Notes: generated by a model from the sequence alone, not told the origin. 28,333 nt of DNA from Polymyxa betae (GCA_003693705.1 RBZT01000887.1:1-28333), one strand, 5' to 3'; counted from the stretch's first letter, positions 9,983 through 20,940 are shown. Made by a program: numbers and translations.

Positions 9983-12604
9983 ATGAGCGGGTCGGGCGTC
10001 TTTGATCCCAAGGCCTTCCTACAGGCTCGCAGCCAGGGTCGGCCGCCGCCGCCGCCACCACCCGCGCCGGCATCGCCGCAGATTCTCGGCGTCGACTCCG
10101 ATGACGACTTTTCGAATCTGAATTCGTCGTTCGCCACGTTTGGCGATGTGCCTTCGTTATCGCCAGAAATCGGTAATCATGCGGTCTCGGTCTCGCCCGA
10201 GAGGAGTTCGCCTCGACGAACATCTCCAGAGAGTAAACCGTCACCAATTCGGAAGCAATTATCACCAGTACCTGATGATAGACAACTGCAAGGTCCAACA
10301 TCCGTTGCTCTACCGCCTGGTCATAGTGGACATCACACACCGGACGAGGTCGTACAGAATCAGCTGTTTACTGGCTATGGCGTTCCACAACGAGTTCCAA
10401 CGTCGTTTGGACGTCGTATGGGACCTTCGGCTGTCCGCCGTCAACCTTCAGCTGTACGTCATCCTCCATCAGTACCACGATCAACTACACCAAATGCCAT
10501 ACAAGGAGCTCCTGGTGGTAATCACATACAGGGTCCCGTAGGCCATCCATCCTGGACGGCGTCTGTGCCTCACAATGCTCCTGTCCCAACAGGGCAACCG
10601 AGGGCAGTACGACCACCGCCCAGGCCACCAATAGCACCAAGCCCTGGTCCGCAACCAGAGGCGAACAAGGATCCAGGTTTCGTGCATCGCGGGGCAGTAC
10701 GGCTGCCGCCTCGACCGGCAGTAGCACCGAGCCCGATTCCATTGCCGCAAACGAACGCCGACCCGGGCTTCGTGCATCGAGGGGCAGCACGACCGATACC
10801 CAGGCCGATGCCTCAACCGGCAGCAAGGCAGCCTGTGGCCCCCACTCGCATGCTTCAACAACCGATGAGGTCACGTCCGGAGCTAGTACGACCTGCATTA
10901 CAACGTCCACCTGTCATGCCTCGACCAATATCGCAACCGCCACTTACAGCTGCAGCACATTCTGATCGGCAATCGATTGGGATAGATTCAGCAGCTTCTG
11001 CTCTATATAGAGGCGGTATTCCCATTGATAGAAGAGCTCCACCACCTGTTCCTCGTTACCAATCGGATCAGCCGAGACGTTCAGTACCACCCCATTTTCG
11101 CCCTCGAAATGCATTGACTCCTTCAAGACCACCTCCGATTCCTTCTCAGGACGTACAGCCGCCGCCGCCGCCGCCGCAGCAGCAGCAGCAGGAAACTTTG
11201 GACGTTGTCGACAACCAGCAGACGCGTCACGATCAATCAGATTCTCATCCAGATGAATCATTTGATCAATGCCGTTCACCATCTCCATTGCTATTGCCAC
11301 CTCAACGACGATCACATGGGATGCCTCCCGTATATCGTCGTATTGCTGGGCCGCCATCAGGGCCAGCGCATAGTCCGTCGATTGTGCTTGTACAATCACA
11401 ATCGGATCAGAGCTTACCTAAGCAGCAGGATCGATCTCTCTCACCTCTCTCTGTGCAAAATACAGCAACCAGCAGCCCAAGGCCTGTATCATCACAGCCA
11501 CCCTCATTTGCAGATAATAACCAGCGGGGACAATCACCTCATAACCAGCATTCTGTTAGCTCTAAACATCAGATTCCAAGAAGCGATCCAGCTGATAACG
11601 ATAATTCGTTTCCAATATTCAATTACGAGAATGTATCGAGTCCTCAAGTTAGCCCGACGCGCTCTGATTTGCCACATTCATCGCCAGCGCACCAAGGTCA
11701 GGGCAGTCAATCATCATCTCGCTCAGTATCTCCATCACCTTCCTCAGCAGTATCCCCTCGAGCTGCCGTAATTGAAACCCCAAATGTTCGTCCTGATCAA
11801 CAGACGCGGTCGCGATTCCGCTCTCCGGAACCTGAATCTGCAGAAAGGAATCGCGACAAGTCGGTTGAGGCGCACCCGGCCCGGTTCGAGAGAGCTTCGC
11901 ATCGAGTTTCTTCTCCTGGTTCTATCGCTGGGTCAATTTCTGATGAAAGAAGGCAATATTTCATACAGAAAGCGAAGTTAGTGCAACAACGCTATCAGGA
12001 AGAGACCGATTCTTTGCAGCAGCAGATTCGGAAATTGAAAGCGTCATTACGGGCTCTTCCTGCCCCAGAAACCAATACCGTGTCCGAATCGACGTTTAAT
12101 TACGACGATTGTCTTCCATTCGCTTTCGGGGAGAATTCTCGTCTGGTTCGCCGCGCTATCGATGAACAATTGGATAAAAATGCTCGAATGGAGGCGATGC
12201 TGTCTAAACTGGCGTTCGTGCTCGAGGCTGGGTCGTATCCGGATTCATTCCAAACTCGGATCGAAAAATCGTTGGAATCGCGAGAAATGAAGATCATACA
12301 AGAGAGGCTGATGTCTGCTGAGGATCGTATTAAAGAATTAACGAACGAGAATGAATATCTATCAAAGCAACTATCAGCGAAAGAGGAACGAATCAGAGCA
12401 GTTCAGGAAGAATCGAAAGTTCTTATTGAGACGTTACGGCAGTCGCTGGAACAAGAGACGTTCGAAAGGAAGCGTATGAACGCTCTATATGATGAAGAAC
12501 GTCACGTATTGAATGCCTCATTGAGAGAGACAATACAGAAGTTGGCTGCCGATAATGAACGATATCGAATTCGTCTATTGGAAGCAGGCCTCTCTGATGA
12601 TTAG
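9983..12604 (+). CDS. Intronless proline-rich protein with C-terminal coiled coil
   Basis: 873 residues from ATG 9983. The frame is open upstream but contains no earlier ATG. Residues about 14-30 hold a poly-proline run (GRPPPPPPPAPA). Residues about 100-620 are disordered and rich in Pro, Ser, Arg and Gln. Three 30-residue imperfect repeats carry DPGFVHRG and PPRP (nt about 10603-10800), and a PPPPPPQQQQQ tract lies near residue 390. The C-terminus has two heptad-rich coiled coils, about 654-700 (beginning DERRQYFIQKAKLVQQRY) and about 769-870 (dense Glu/Lys/Arg/Leu). This is the longest uninterrupted frame in the window, in a genome where most genes are split. The poly-proline and SH3-ligand-like PPxPxR segments suggest a scaffold for actin, microtubule or membrane proteins. 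I do not recognise the family. Confidence 0.85.
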   Translation: MSGSGVFDPKAFLQARSQGRPPPPPPPAPASPQILGVDSDDDFSNLNSSFATFGDVPSLSPEIGNHAVSVSPERSSPRRTSPESKPSPIRKQLSPVPDDRQLQGPTSVALPPGHSGHHTPDEVVQNQLFTGYGVPQRVPTSFGRRMGPSAVRRQPSAVRHPPSVPRSTTPNAIQGAPGGNHIQGPVGHPSWTASVPHNAPVPTGQPRAVRPPPRPPIAPSPGPQPEANKDPGFVHRGAVRLPPRPAVAPSPIPLPQTNADPGFVHRGAARPIPRPMPQPAARQPVAPTRMLQQPMRSRPELVRPALQRPPVMPRPISQPPLTAAAHSDRQSIGIDSAASALYRGGIPIDRRAPPPVPRYQSDQPRRSVPPHFRPRNALTPSRPPPIPSQDVQPPPPPPQQQQQETLDVVDNQQTRHDQSDSHPDESFDQCRSPSPLLLPPQRRSHGMPPVYRRIAGPPSGPAHSPSIVLVQSQSDQSLPKQQDRSLSPLSVQNTATSSPRPVSSQPPSFADNNQRGQSPHNQHSVSSKHQIPRSDPADNDNSFPIFNYENVSSPQVSPTRSDLPHSSPAHQGQGSQSSSRSVSPSPSSAVSPRAAVIETPNVRPDQQTRSRFRSPEPESAERNRDKSVEAHPARFERASHRVSSPGSIAGSISDERRQYFIQKAKLVQQRYQEETDSLQQQIRKLKASLRALPAPETNTVSESTFNYDDCLPFAFGENSRLVRRAIDEQLDKNARMEAMLSKLAFVLEAGSYPDSFQTRIEKSLESREMKIIQERLMSAEDRIKELTNENEYLSKQLSAKEERIRAVQEESKVLIETLRQSLEQETFERKRMNALYDEERHVLNASLRETIQKLAADNERYRIRLLEAGLSDD
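10603..10800 (+). repeat. 90-nt in-frame tandem repeat in the proline-rich gene
   Basis: Successive 90-nt (30-codon) units each end in DPGFVHRG followed by AVRPPPRP, AVRLPPRP or AARPIPRP. The two best copies are about 10603-10692 and 10693-10782, and a degenerate third follows. The units share proline-arginine clusters that resemble SH3-binding peptides. Confidence 0.8.
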
Positions 12605-13059
12605 CGGGCTATTCTATTCCATATCTCCACGAAATACAATGTATATTATGTACAATCATTAGGATCATCTTTCTCCATCAAAATGCTGATGCGAGTTGTT
12701 TCAAAATGGTATCAGAGAACTTAAAACCCGTCGTTTGCAGACGGATGAGAATAACATTCAATGCCAAACAGCTGGCCTGACCTTCTATTTTAACGGTAGC
12801 AATCGCTCTTGGAATAAGTTTGTTCGCAATTACAAACGGATAGAAGTTGGGCCCCATTGTTACGGGCTTAACGAGCCCGATAGCGGAGTCCGTCACTAAC
12901 GAACGATGATTATGTGGCACATGCGTGCCGTTTCCATGGTGAATGATCACAACAGTACATTCGCCTTAGTAACGAGATTGTCAGCTAAAACAGCAAATTC
13001 GAAGACGCAAACAGAATGTGTTTTTAATTGCAACAACTTCGACAGCGCTGCGGAAATCG
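12605..13059. other. Intergenic region with an unplaced minus-strand ORF
   Basis: It sits between the stops of the proline-rich gene (+) and the C2H2 gene (-). A minus-strand open frame of about 90 codons (12678-12950) has a protein-like sequence (THVPHNHRSLVTDSAIGLVK, later MGPNFYPFVIANKLIPRA). It has no ATG at its start, an in-frame stop just upstream, and no splice partner that I could join in frame. It may be a decayed exon. Confidence 0.35.
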
Positions 13060-13845
13060 TCATCGCAAGTTCATTAGCCAGGCTTCGGAGATGGTCTGTA
13101 GATGACGGGCCAGCATGGCCTTTAGTTGAGCACCTGATGCCTGTATCTCCGCCACGGACGCCTGTAGTACAGCCTGTGATGCCTTTAGCTCTTCAACCCT
13201 TGCTACCGTATAGGAGAGAAGAGAATACAGCCGATCTATGCCCAGGGCGTCGTGCTGCCCCTCTCCTACCCTCTTATCCGGATGGGCAGGGCGGGGTCGT
13301 CGTCGAACCACCGGCCCCTCCTCGGACGATTCGTTGTCGCTGGTCGCTTGGTCATCGTCGCCGACGTCGTCGTCGTCGTCGTGGTCGCCGCCTTTCGAAC
13401 CACGAAGCGGATTCGGGAACCCGATTCGAGCGAGATTCAGACGACGAATGAGCTGGCGTAGCGATGTGCCTGGCAGACTGGCGAGCTCGTCCGGGCTCAG
13501 ATGCGCCTTGCAATGCCGCTCTGTGGATCTAACATGTGTCAGGGGCGGGTACGTCAGCCGGACGTTGCTTACTTATCGGTATTGAATACAGCACCACATA
13601 TGAGACATTGTCCGCCTATTATCCCATCACCAGCGTATGGAGATCTGAAGATCTTATCCTGTAGGTTCCGGACGCGCATTGACAGACGGGGGGTGACTAA
13701 GTACCTAGGGTTTTAGGGGTTCCATGCCGCGAGAGTCAGTACGACCACCGAACCGACCTAACTGTGACAGGTCTGTAGTAGGACGCGGCTGCTTACGACG
13801 CCGTGTTGGCGTTGACGAAGACGACCGAGGTCGGATCCGGGCCAT
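13060..13845 (-). CDS. C2H2 zinc-finger protein with acidic tract and coiled coil
   Basis: Exons 13746-13845, 13573-13696 and 13060-13528 give 230 residues. The introns are 49 bp (13697-13745) and 44 bp (13529-13572). The second splice completes a single C2H2 finger: CLIC, 12 residues, then H and H spaced HCKAH. The N-terminus is basic (MARIRPRSSSSTPTRRRKQ). After the finger come a helical segment (LPGTSLRQLIRRLNLARIG), a poly-aspartate acidic tract encoded by GAC repeats, a basic patch (VRRRPRPAHPDKR), and a terminal amphipathic helix (SLLSYTVARVEELKASQAVL and following). Finger, acidic region and coiled coil suggest a nuclear DNA-binding or cofactor protein that oligomerises. I do not recognise an orthologue. 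The intron before the finger contains a CCCTAAAACCCTA motif. Confidence 0.75.
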
Positions 13846-14061
13846 GATGGAATCGTGGCCACCTCAGATCCGTGAGACAGCAACAGAATTCACAGCCAGG
13901 CGGGGCAGTCCGAGTGGCGCAGTCCGGGCGCGGATCGTGCTGGCCCTTGTTCACACCCCGGGGGCCACATCTGTGCTAAGATTGGATATCTCTGGAAGAG
14001 GCAGGGCCCCCCCTCTCCCTCCCGAATCGAATCATCATAATACATTTTATAATAATTTAAA

Positions 14062-16290
14062 TTAGAAATCGGCACGGCGGCGGCTGCGCGAGTCGTGCTG
14101 GACCGCGGCCGACGGCGTCGCCGTCGGCTGTTGCTGCTGCTGCTTCCGTAGTTTGAGATCGGCGGCCCGATCCAGCAGCGATCGTTTCCTGTGCCTGGTA
14201 TCGTGCTGGCCCCCGGCGGCGACCTTTTGTATGGGCAGACCGATCTGTTGTTTGACGGGGACCAGGTCGGGCTTCGATTGGGGTTTCGGGGCGGGGCGGC
14301 GTCTCTCCTTCTTCCTCGGTTCGTTGGAGAAGGGATCCTCGGAGTCGTCGGACTCCGGGTCGCTCTCATCGACCATGGAGAACTTGTGGCTGCCGACCTC
14401 CTCGCCTATCTGTTTCGGTCCATCGAGCTTCGCGTTCGCCGCACGAAGCCGTTTGAACTCGTCGTCCTCTTTATCGATGGCGAATTCGGCGTCCTTGAAC
14501 ATCGCCTCGAAACGGGAATCGCCGAGCGGATTCGCGGCCATCGCCTTCTTCGGATCCGCCTGTAACAACGCCTCGGCGTAATCCTTGTTGATCTTCGGCA
14601 ACCTAGGCAGAAACCCTTAGAAAAACCCTAGACTCCGCAACCCTAGCAAAACCCCAAACCGACCTCTTTGACACAGTGATACGATCACGACGTCGTGCCT
14701 CGATCTTCTCTTGAACGCGTTTCTTCACGAACACATCGTATGCGAACGGATCCGCCACGGACTTCACTTTACGCCACAGGCGCATATCCATGAAGAACCC
14801 GTGCATATACGCTCGGAGCAGGTTCGACCCGATCAGGTCGTGCAGGCCCAGCTGCGTGAGTTCCGCCCGTGTCACGAACTTGTAGTCGTCGAACGACGAC
14901 GTCTTCGCTTCTTCCTCAAGCTCTTCGGTGAGATTATCCAAGAACGAGCACCATCTGAGAGACGAAATCGTCAAACGAAACATTGCAACACTGAACGCCG
15001 CTCGGAAGCAGAGAGAACAAAAACACGAAAAACAACCACGGATTCGTAGACAGCGTCAATCGAACCAGAAGCACAAAAAATGATGCGAAACCCAGGGCCT
15101 GGGGGGCGAGTACGACCCGAAACGTACCTGGGCGCGGGTCCCAGTTCCGGGATGTAGTAAGTAGGTACGCGATGTTGTTCGGCGGCGGCGAACATGAGCC
15201 CGGTATCCTGTACGATACAGAGCTGATGGATGGGAGCGGCCGCCTCGATCGCCGTGAACGGCGCGCCCGTCGTCCGATCCCAGAACTTGATCGAGGCGCC
15301 ATCGGTCGACACGACCTGCCGGCTGCGTTCGTGAATGCGAATGTCGCGGATCGCGAGACCGTTGCGATGATCTTTATCCAGCAGAGGGCGCGATGATCGC
15401 AGATCGTAGATGAGGCAGTGGCCCGTACTGGTCCCCGCCACCATCGTCAGACCATCCATCTAAAAATCGCATTCAGCACATCCGATCATCGCCGGTTCAA
15501 ACGCATAAAAAGCCAGAAAAAACGCAAAAAAGCCAGAAAAAATGCTAAAAAAAAAACGCAAACAGTGAGATCGTACAGCGAATTGGAGGGCGGTGATATC
15601 GAACGATGATTGTTGCGGACCGGAATGATGAGCTCGTAACGCCGCAGCTCGGGTGCGATCTCGCGGATCCCAGAACTCGATCGTGCTCTGATCGCCCCCA
15701 ATCGCCACCAACTGATGCAGCGGATTCACCTCGACCTTGTTCACATCCGTGAACGACGTCTCGAACCCTTCCACGAACTGTCCTTGCTCGAGATTCAACC
15801 TCCACACCTGGGGGCCAACACCACCCACCAGCAGATCGCAACGCGTGGGGTTGTACGCCGTGTCGCGGCCGAATTTCGGAATCCGCACGGTATGTAGCAG
15901 GCCGTACTTGGCATGGAGTTCGATGGTCCGATCCGCCCGTAACAGCGCCAGCTTCGTATAGTCCGGGGCCAGTACGGCCAGCGACCGAATCTCGCTGTCG
16001 GCGTGACGGGCGAATTTCAGCCCGAGCTGGTCGAGTTCGAACACCTTGATCTGGGGCCGGTACAGGCCGCAGGCCACGACGTACTGGCCGTCGGCGGACA
16101 TGGCGATCTGCGTCGACGCCGTCGGGAACGTCAGATCCTGAATCAGTTCGAGGCGGCGGCGGAACTCGTCATTGTACCGGAGCGTACCGGCCCCGGCCCC
16201 ACCGGCCTGCGCCTGCCATTCCGGTAACGTTTTCCCAGCTGATAGATTATAGACCTTGACGCCATTCAAAGCGGAGACAGCCAAAGCCAT
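14062..16290 (-). CDS. NOL10: Nucleolar protein 10 / Enp2 (WD40, ribosome biogenesis)
   Basis: Exons 15577-16290, 15128-15459, 14664-14954 and 14062-14602 give 625 residues. The introns are 117, 173 and 61 bp. The N-terminal beta-propeller is easily aligned to NOL10/Enp2: VKVYNLSAGKTLPEW, RRRLELIQDLTFPT, RIPKFGRDTAYNP, RLNLEQGQF, IYDLRSSRPLLDKDH, TYYIPELGPAPR|WCSFLDN, LTEELEEE and LLRAYMHGFFMDMRLW. The C-terminal NUC153-type segment reads DSRFEAMFKDAEFAIDKEDD, then an acidic-basic tail with a poly-Gln run and a basic end. The family is nucleolar and needed for 18S rRNA processing in the small-subunit processome. The protein is near the human length (688). ATG 16290 is the first in frame and aligns with the family's start. 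Intron 1 has a repeated T-rich segment, and intron 3 has telomere-like motifs. Confidence 0.97.
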
Positions 16291-16412
16291 GTTCTGTCGA
16301 AACACAGAAATGGGAATCTCGAAACCCGGAAGCGGATTGCGTCACGGAGTTCCTTGAACTCGGTTATCGTCTCTCTGCTTCCCCCCATTTCTTGAAACTC
16401 GCGCTGCCACAA
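16291..16412. promoter_or_regulatory. Divergent promoter between NOL10 and mitochondrial carrier
   Basis: Only 122 bp separate the two start codons, which point in opposite directions, so the two genes must share this upstream DNA. I see no clear TATA box. The pairing couples a nucleolar and a mitochondrial gene. Confidence 0.6.
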
Positions 16413-17617
16413 ATGGCGCCGCCCGACGAGCGTCCGGCGCCGGCGCCGCGATCCTGCCGGTTGACGTCGGCGTCGTTCGGCGCCCTGATCACCTCATTGA
16501 CCATGACGCCATTGGACGTCATCCGGGTCCGGATGCAGTCGACATCGGCGCAGGCGACGGGCCAGTACATGCTGCGACCGCTGTGTCCGGAGGCCGGGTC
16601 GATCGTGGCCCCGTGCCGTACGGGCCCCTTCACATACCGTGTCTGGACCGGATCTCCATCAACAGATCTCTGGTCTATGCCATGGTGCTCTCGATGTCAT
16701 CAACCCTCATATACGCGGATATCAGATCAGAATACATTCAGATCGATGTTCCGTTTAATACGTCGTGAAGGGATTCCGTCGTTATGGAGGGGGTTGACGC
16801 CGACCTTGGCGCAATCGATCCCGAGTACGGTCCTGTATTTCAACGCGTACGAAGAGCTGCGGCAGGTCGCGCTGGCCCCGGCCCTGGCCGGGGCCGTCGC
16901 CCGTATCGGAGCCGCGACGCTCGTGTCGCCCATCGAACTGGTCCGAACCCGGATTATGGCGCATTCGGGGCGGCCGGAATCGGCCTGGGCGCAGTTAGAG
17001 AACGTGTCGAAGGAGGTGGCGGGCGAATGCCGAGCCGGCGGTGTCCGTGTCCTGTTTCGCGGCCTGGGCCCGACTTTGTTCCGAGATGTGCCGTTTTCGG
17101 CTCTATATTGGACTGGATTCGAGTCGATCAGGACCCGGGTACAACGTTCTATTAACGACACGACACCTGGTGCTGCTATTAGCGCGTTTGTGGCTGGGAC
17201 CATCTCGGGGGCTGTCGCTGCTATGTAAGTTGTTAGGGTTTAGGGTTTGGAATTCTGCGCCTTGTACGCAATTTCGTGTTTCAGTTTCGCCAGTTTTGTT
17301 CATAGTGGCGCAGTTTTCGTTCAAGCGACGCAGTTTTCGATTCGCAGTCGCGCAGTTTACTAAATTGTGCGTCCTTCTTTAGTTGCACACAACCGTTTGA
17401 TGTTGTCAAGACGAGGCAGCAGATCGAGCAGTTCAATGGCGGCAGGTCCACCCGTCACGTTCTCGATGAGATCCTGCAGAATGGTGGCTGGAGGGGTTTG
17501 TTCACGGGATTGACTCCTCGGGTAGCGAAGATCGCCCCGGCCTGTGCTATCATGATCTCATCATATGAGCTTGGAAAGGTTCTGCTAGATAGATCGAGGA
17601 CGACACCACCCTCCTAA
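16413..17617 (+). CDS. SLC25A39/40: Mitochondrial carrier, SLC25A39/SLC25A40 (Mtm1) type
   Basis: Exons 16413-17224 and 17383-17617, split by a 158-bp intron, give 348 residues (human about 340-360). All three carrier signatures are present: PLDVIRVRM (residue 33), PIELVRTRI (about 173) and, just after the splice, PFDVVKTRQ (about 275). Other carrier hallmarks are LWRGLTPTLAQSIPSTVLYF, LFRGLGPTLFRDVPFSALYW, FVAGTISGAVAA and GLFTGLTPRVAKIAPACAIM. These match the SLC25A39/40 family, inner-membrane proteins linked to mitochondrial glutathione import. The loop between residues about 50 and 105 is Cys/Pro-rich and poorly matched. An 87-bp in-frame intron at 16639-16725 would remove part of it (319 residues). 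ATG 16413 is the first in frame. Confidence 0.93.
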
Positions 17618-17675
17618 TAAACTTATTTATTTCCGTTTTATAATAGCTTTGTAATAGAATATTTATTTAGCCCCA

Positions 17676-18470
17676 TTATGTGGATGGCAGAATAATGCCC
17701 TCTGGTTGTGCCTTCACCAATCGTTCTGCAGACGATGATGGCGACGACCATCGCGTTCGGCTATCGCCGATGTATCGATTCAGATCGAACTCCCTCGGGC
17801 GCTGATTGAAATTGCAGACCAGATTGGATTCGGCGCTCGAATAATAATGCAGGAGCCTGTACGAGCAGCTATTAGTATGGCCCGGACTCGATTGATGGTT
17901 ATGAACACCTTTCCATCAGTTTCTGGGCCTCAATGATGGTAACGACGGAGACGATATCAGCACGAACTAGACCGATACCTTTAGTGAGACAAAGTTCATC
18001 ATAGAAGGTGATGGTTAAGGAGGGAATCGCTCCCGGTTTCTGGAACTGCTCCAAGGTTGTCATCATACAGCAATTCTGCTGAAATTGCGACACCATGCTG
18101 AAGAACCCGCCTGGACGATGAATCGGGAACATGAACATCTGCGATGAGATCAGCAAAGCAGGCGATCAGCAACCGATGCTCTTCATACAGGATTCGCCCT
18201 GGCCAGGCCGAGGACCTTATCGAGACGCCACGGCTCCAACGTCGTCGCGATCGTGTTGGGACGTTCGGCGTGATATTCCTTCCAGATACGGTGAACGTCG
18301 TCAGGACTGACCGTCGACCTATCCACCAGCGGCAGCTTCATCAGATCGGACAGCTTCCTCGTACTGGTCACAATCGACCGCCACGATATGGGTCGGGGCA
18401 GCATGACTCCTCGTAGACCTCCACAAACCGTATGTCCGTAAACATGTTGTATTTCGTGATACCGAAACAT
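17676..18470 (-). CDS. ATPAF1: ATP synthase F1 assembly factor 1 (Atp11)
   Basis: Exons 18189-18470, 17909-18138 and 17676-17868 give 234 residues. The introns are 50 bp (18139-18188) and 40 bp (17869-17908). The family motifs run in order: RKLSDLMKLPLV, DDVHRIWKEYH, RLDKVLGLARANP, GGFFSMVSQFQQN, SLTITFYDELCLTKGIGLVR, VTIIEAQKLM, and after the last splice LLHYYSSAESNLVCNFN and RPREFDLNRYI. This is Atp11/ATPAF1, the matrix chaperone that binds F1-beta during assembly of ATP synthase. The N-terminus is Arg-containing and uncharged enough (VMLPRPISWRSIVTSTRKL) to serve as a presequence, but it is shorter than in human, so an upstream exon could be missing. The stop lies 58 bp from the stop of the convergent carrier gene. 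Confidence 0.93.
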
Positions 18471-18637
18471 CAGATCTTGGAATTGGATGGAGCAGAGATA
18501 ATGGTGTAGAATCTGTAATCTTTTGATTGTTGTTGCAGTTGATTTATAATAGATATAGATGTATAGTACATTTCAATTCTGTAATGAGAACCATCATGGA
18601 CCATTAAACAATCGATTTCGAAAGAGAAACATCTAAG

Positions 18638-20940
18638 TTATGGTAGAGGCATCATATCGACATCGGTCAACTCGGAACTCAGCAGATCCTGTTCGTTATG
18701 GTTCTGGACTGATATTTTGACTTCCGGGACTTGAGCATTGGAATCTTGCCGGTCTGTCTGGGATTCCGCCACAGCCGTTCGCGGGGTCAGTTGGGGTACG
18801 AGAGCGGTTGTTACAGCTGCTGGAACAGATTCTGCTACAGCTAAACGATATGGCATATTGGCAGTACTTGCAGAACGATTCACGCAGGATTCTTCAGCGT
18901 GACGAAATACTGTGAACTGATCTGAGGACCAGCTGCGAACTCTTGAACCCAGATTCTCAGATGGATGTCGATGTTCAACCATCAGAGGGATATCGCTATT
19001 CCGAAGTAAGGCGGCCCGAACTTGTCGAACGCAAGCGTCCAATTCGAATTCGATATCGCAGTGTTCGCTGATTAACGTCATATGACGCCATGTGTATAGC
19101 TGAGCTTGTTGCACACAGGCATCATACATTTCATGAGTTGGGTTTTCCAGCAATGTTAAGAAATCACGTAACGAAGGTTTTGGATACAATGTGATGTCTC
19201 CGAGATAATTCTGATTGGCAATACTCTCCAGATTGCAACACAGCGATTTTGAGACAATCAGCGACGATATGCGAAGAATCAGATCACGTAGTTCGCCGCC
19301 CAGATACAAGATCGATTTGGCAATAAGATTGGAGCTTGTACTCAGCATTCGTTGTGGTGCCATAAAAGGAACCACATGAGGGTTCACCTGGCTTACAATG
19401 AAATGATTCACGTTAAACATTTCAGCAAGACGATGCATTGGTAAATCCGATCGGACACTGCCATCAGACCACATCACACCACGAGAGAAATGCGGCACAA
19501 TCCGCCCGTTGGGCTCTTTGCTCATTAGCTCCACGGGCTCGAACACGAATGGGATAGCACAGCTGGCGCAGACAGCCGACCAAATCTGATCATTTATAAA
19601 CAACGAGGCAAGCTATGTTCAGGCGATCTACTAACCAGAACTTTAGGGGCTGTAAGATAGTTCAGCAGCAGGATTTCAGCAGATTCAGGTGATCCATGGG
19701 CAGAGACGGCAATATTGAGAATGCGACCCGTTCGTGCATACGCCTCCTGGAAACTGAAATCACCGACGTTCTCGCGGACGTACTGCTCCATGACACTCAT
19801 GTTGTAGAAGAATCCCTCCTTCCACATTCGAGACAGCTTGCGCCATATCGATCCCGTATTGGATGGGAATACGTCGAGGCTTTGAGCGCCATCTCGAGCG
19901 AGCAGCTCCAGTTCCAGATCTGTTCGAGTTCCAATCTACAGCTGGATTCAGTTCCTGAACAGGGCTGGCATCATATTAGATACCATGGCGGCAAATATAG
20001 AGCCGACGCTGGTTCCTGATATAATTCTTGGCAGCAATTTCTTACTTAACAAAGCCTTAATCACTCCTAACAATAACATCATAAATTAAGCAGGACGAAA
20101 AGACAGCTTGTGAATAACAACCTGCATGATAGAGGCCTAATGTAGAGCCACCGCTTAAAAGCAGAGCAGAACGGCCATAGGCATGTCTGGTCTCCATAAA
20201 GAAAGCCAATTTACGTATACTGGGAATATTACTCTCTGTCTCCATGGCGACTAAATTCAGTGATCGAACCACTTCTCTCGTGTAATCCTCCACCTAATAG
20301 AAACTCAATAATTCAACATCGATTGATCTGGAGACGCCGGCGTACCAAAGTCTTCGTGCCAGATAATAGATGTCCATAGAGTTTTGGATTGCCGATCCCA
20401 CCGACATTTCGCTGCAATCGGGACCTCAAGAACTGCATCAGACCTTCGATATTTCGTGCATCGACCAGCCCTCGCATTTCATCTAAATCAGCACGAATTC
20501 GACGATGATCATAGAGATCGCTTTCTTCAATATCTTTCCAAGCTATCTGGCCTGTGATAGCATCTAAACGAGATGCAGATTCTCTCCATTCATCGAAATC
20601 TTCGGCATGCTTCATCGCTTCTTTCAATCTGCATGCCTGCCATTCCGTTAGTTAACAGCAGCGGGAAACCGATTCACATTCCTACCTGGAGGTATTCGTT
20701 TTCTCGGCCCGAAAGATAAGCAAAGCATTGTTTCAAGAATGAGATTCTGCTGCGAAACAAGGACCGGAACTTGCCCCAGGCAAAGAGGACGACGTAGAGC
20801 AGCGCCAGCAGAATCGAATGTCGAGCGACCAGACGGAGGACGAGGTCTGGGGCTAGAAGCCATAACAGGACTCGCCCTTTAAGACGTGTAATGAATCCAG
20901 CCGCATGAATAACACGATTGATACTCGATGGAGGACTCAT
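18638..20940 (-). CDS. Patatin-domain triacylglycerol lipase (DUF3336; SDP1/TGL3-5-like)
   Basis: Exons 20686-20940, 20346-20636, 20122-20293, 19984-20066, 19636-19935 and 18638-19585 give 682 residues. The introns are 48-55 bp. A hydrophobic N-terminal stretch (about 20-50, VLLWLLAPDLVLRLVARHS) may anchor the protein to membrane or a lipid droplet. DUF3336 follows (FDEWRESASRLD, then LMQFLRSRLQRNVGGIGNPK). The patatin core has the oxyanion loop LLLSGGSTLGLYHAG, the nucleophile Ser259 in GTSVGS, and the dyad aspartate Asp408 in WSDGS. The segments LNYLTAPKVL and WSAVCASCAIP are typical of the plant SDP1 and yeast Tgl3/4/5 lipases. These hydrolyse stored triacylglycerol. About 230 C-terminal residues past the core are Ser/Thr-rich and unassigned. 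Each intron removal restores a conserved block, so the model is firm. Confidence 0.93.

Noticed and set aside
10481-10910. Several long minus-strand ORFs inside the proline-rich gene
   Set aside because: Shadows of the GC-rich repetitive coding strand.
12678-12950. Minus-strand ORF with HHGNGT, which recalls a histone deacetylase motif
   Set aside because: No other deacetylase motif is present, no ATG opens the frame, an in-frame stop lies upstream and no splice partner was found. The motif is probably chance.
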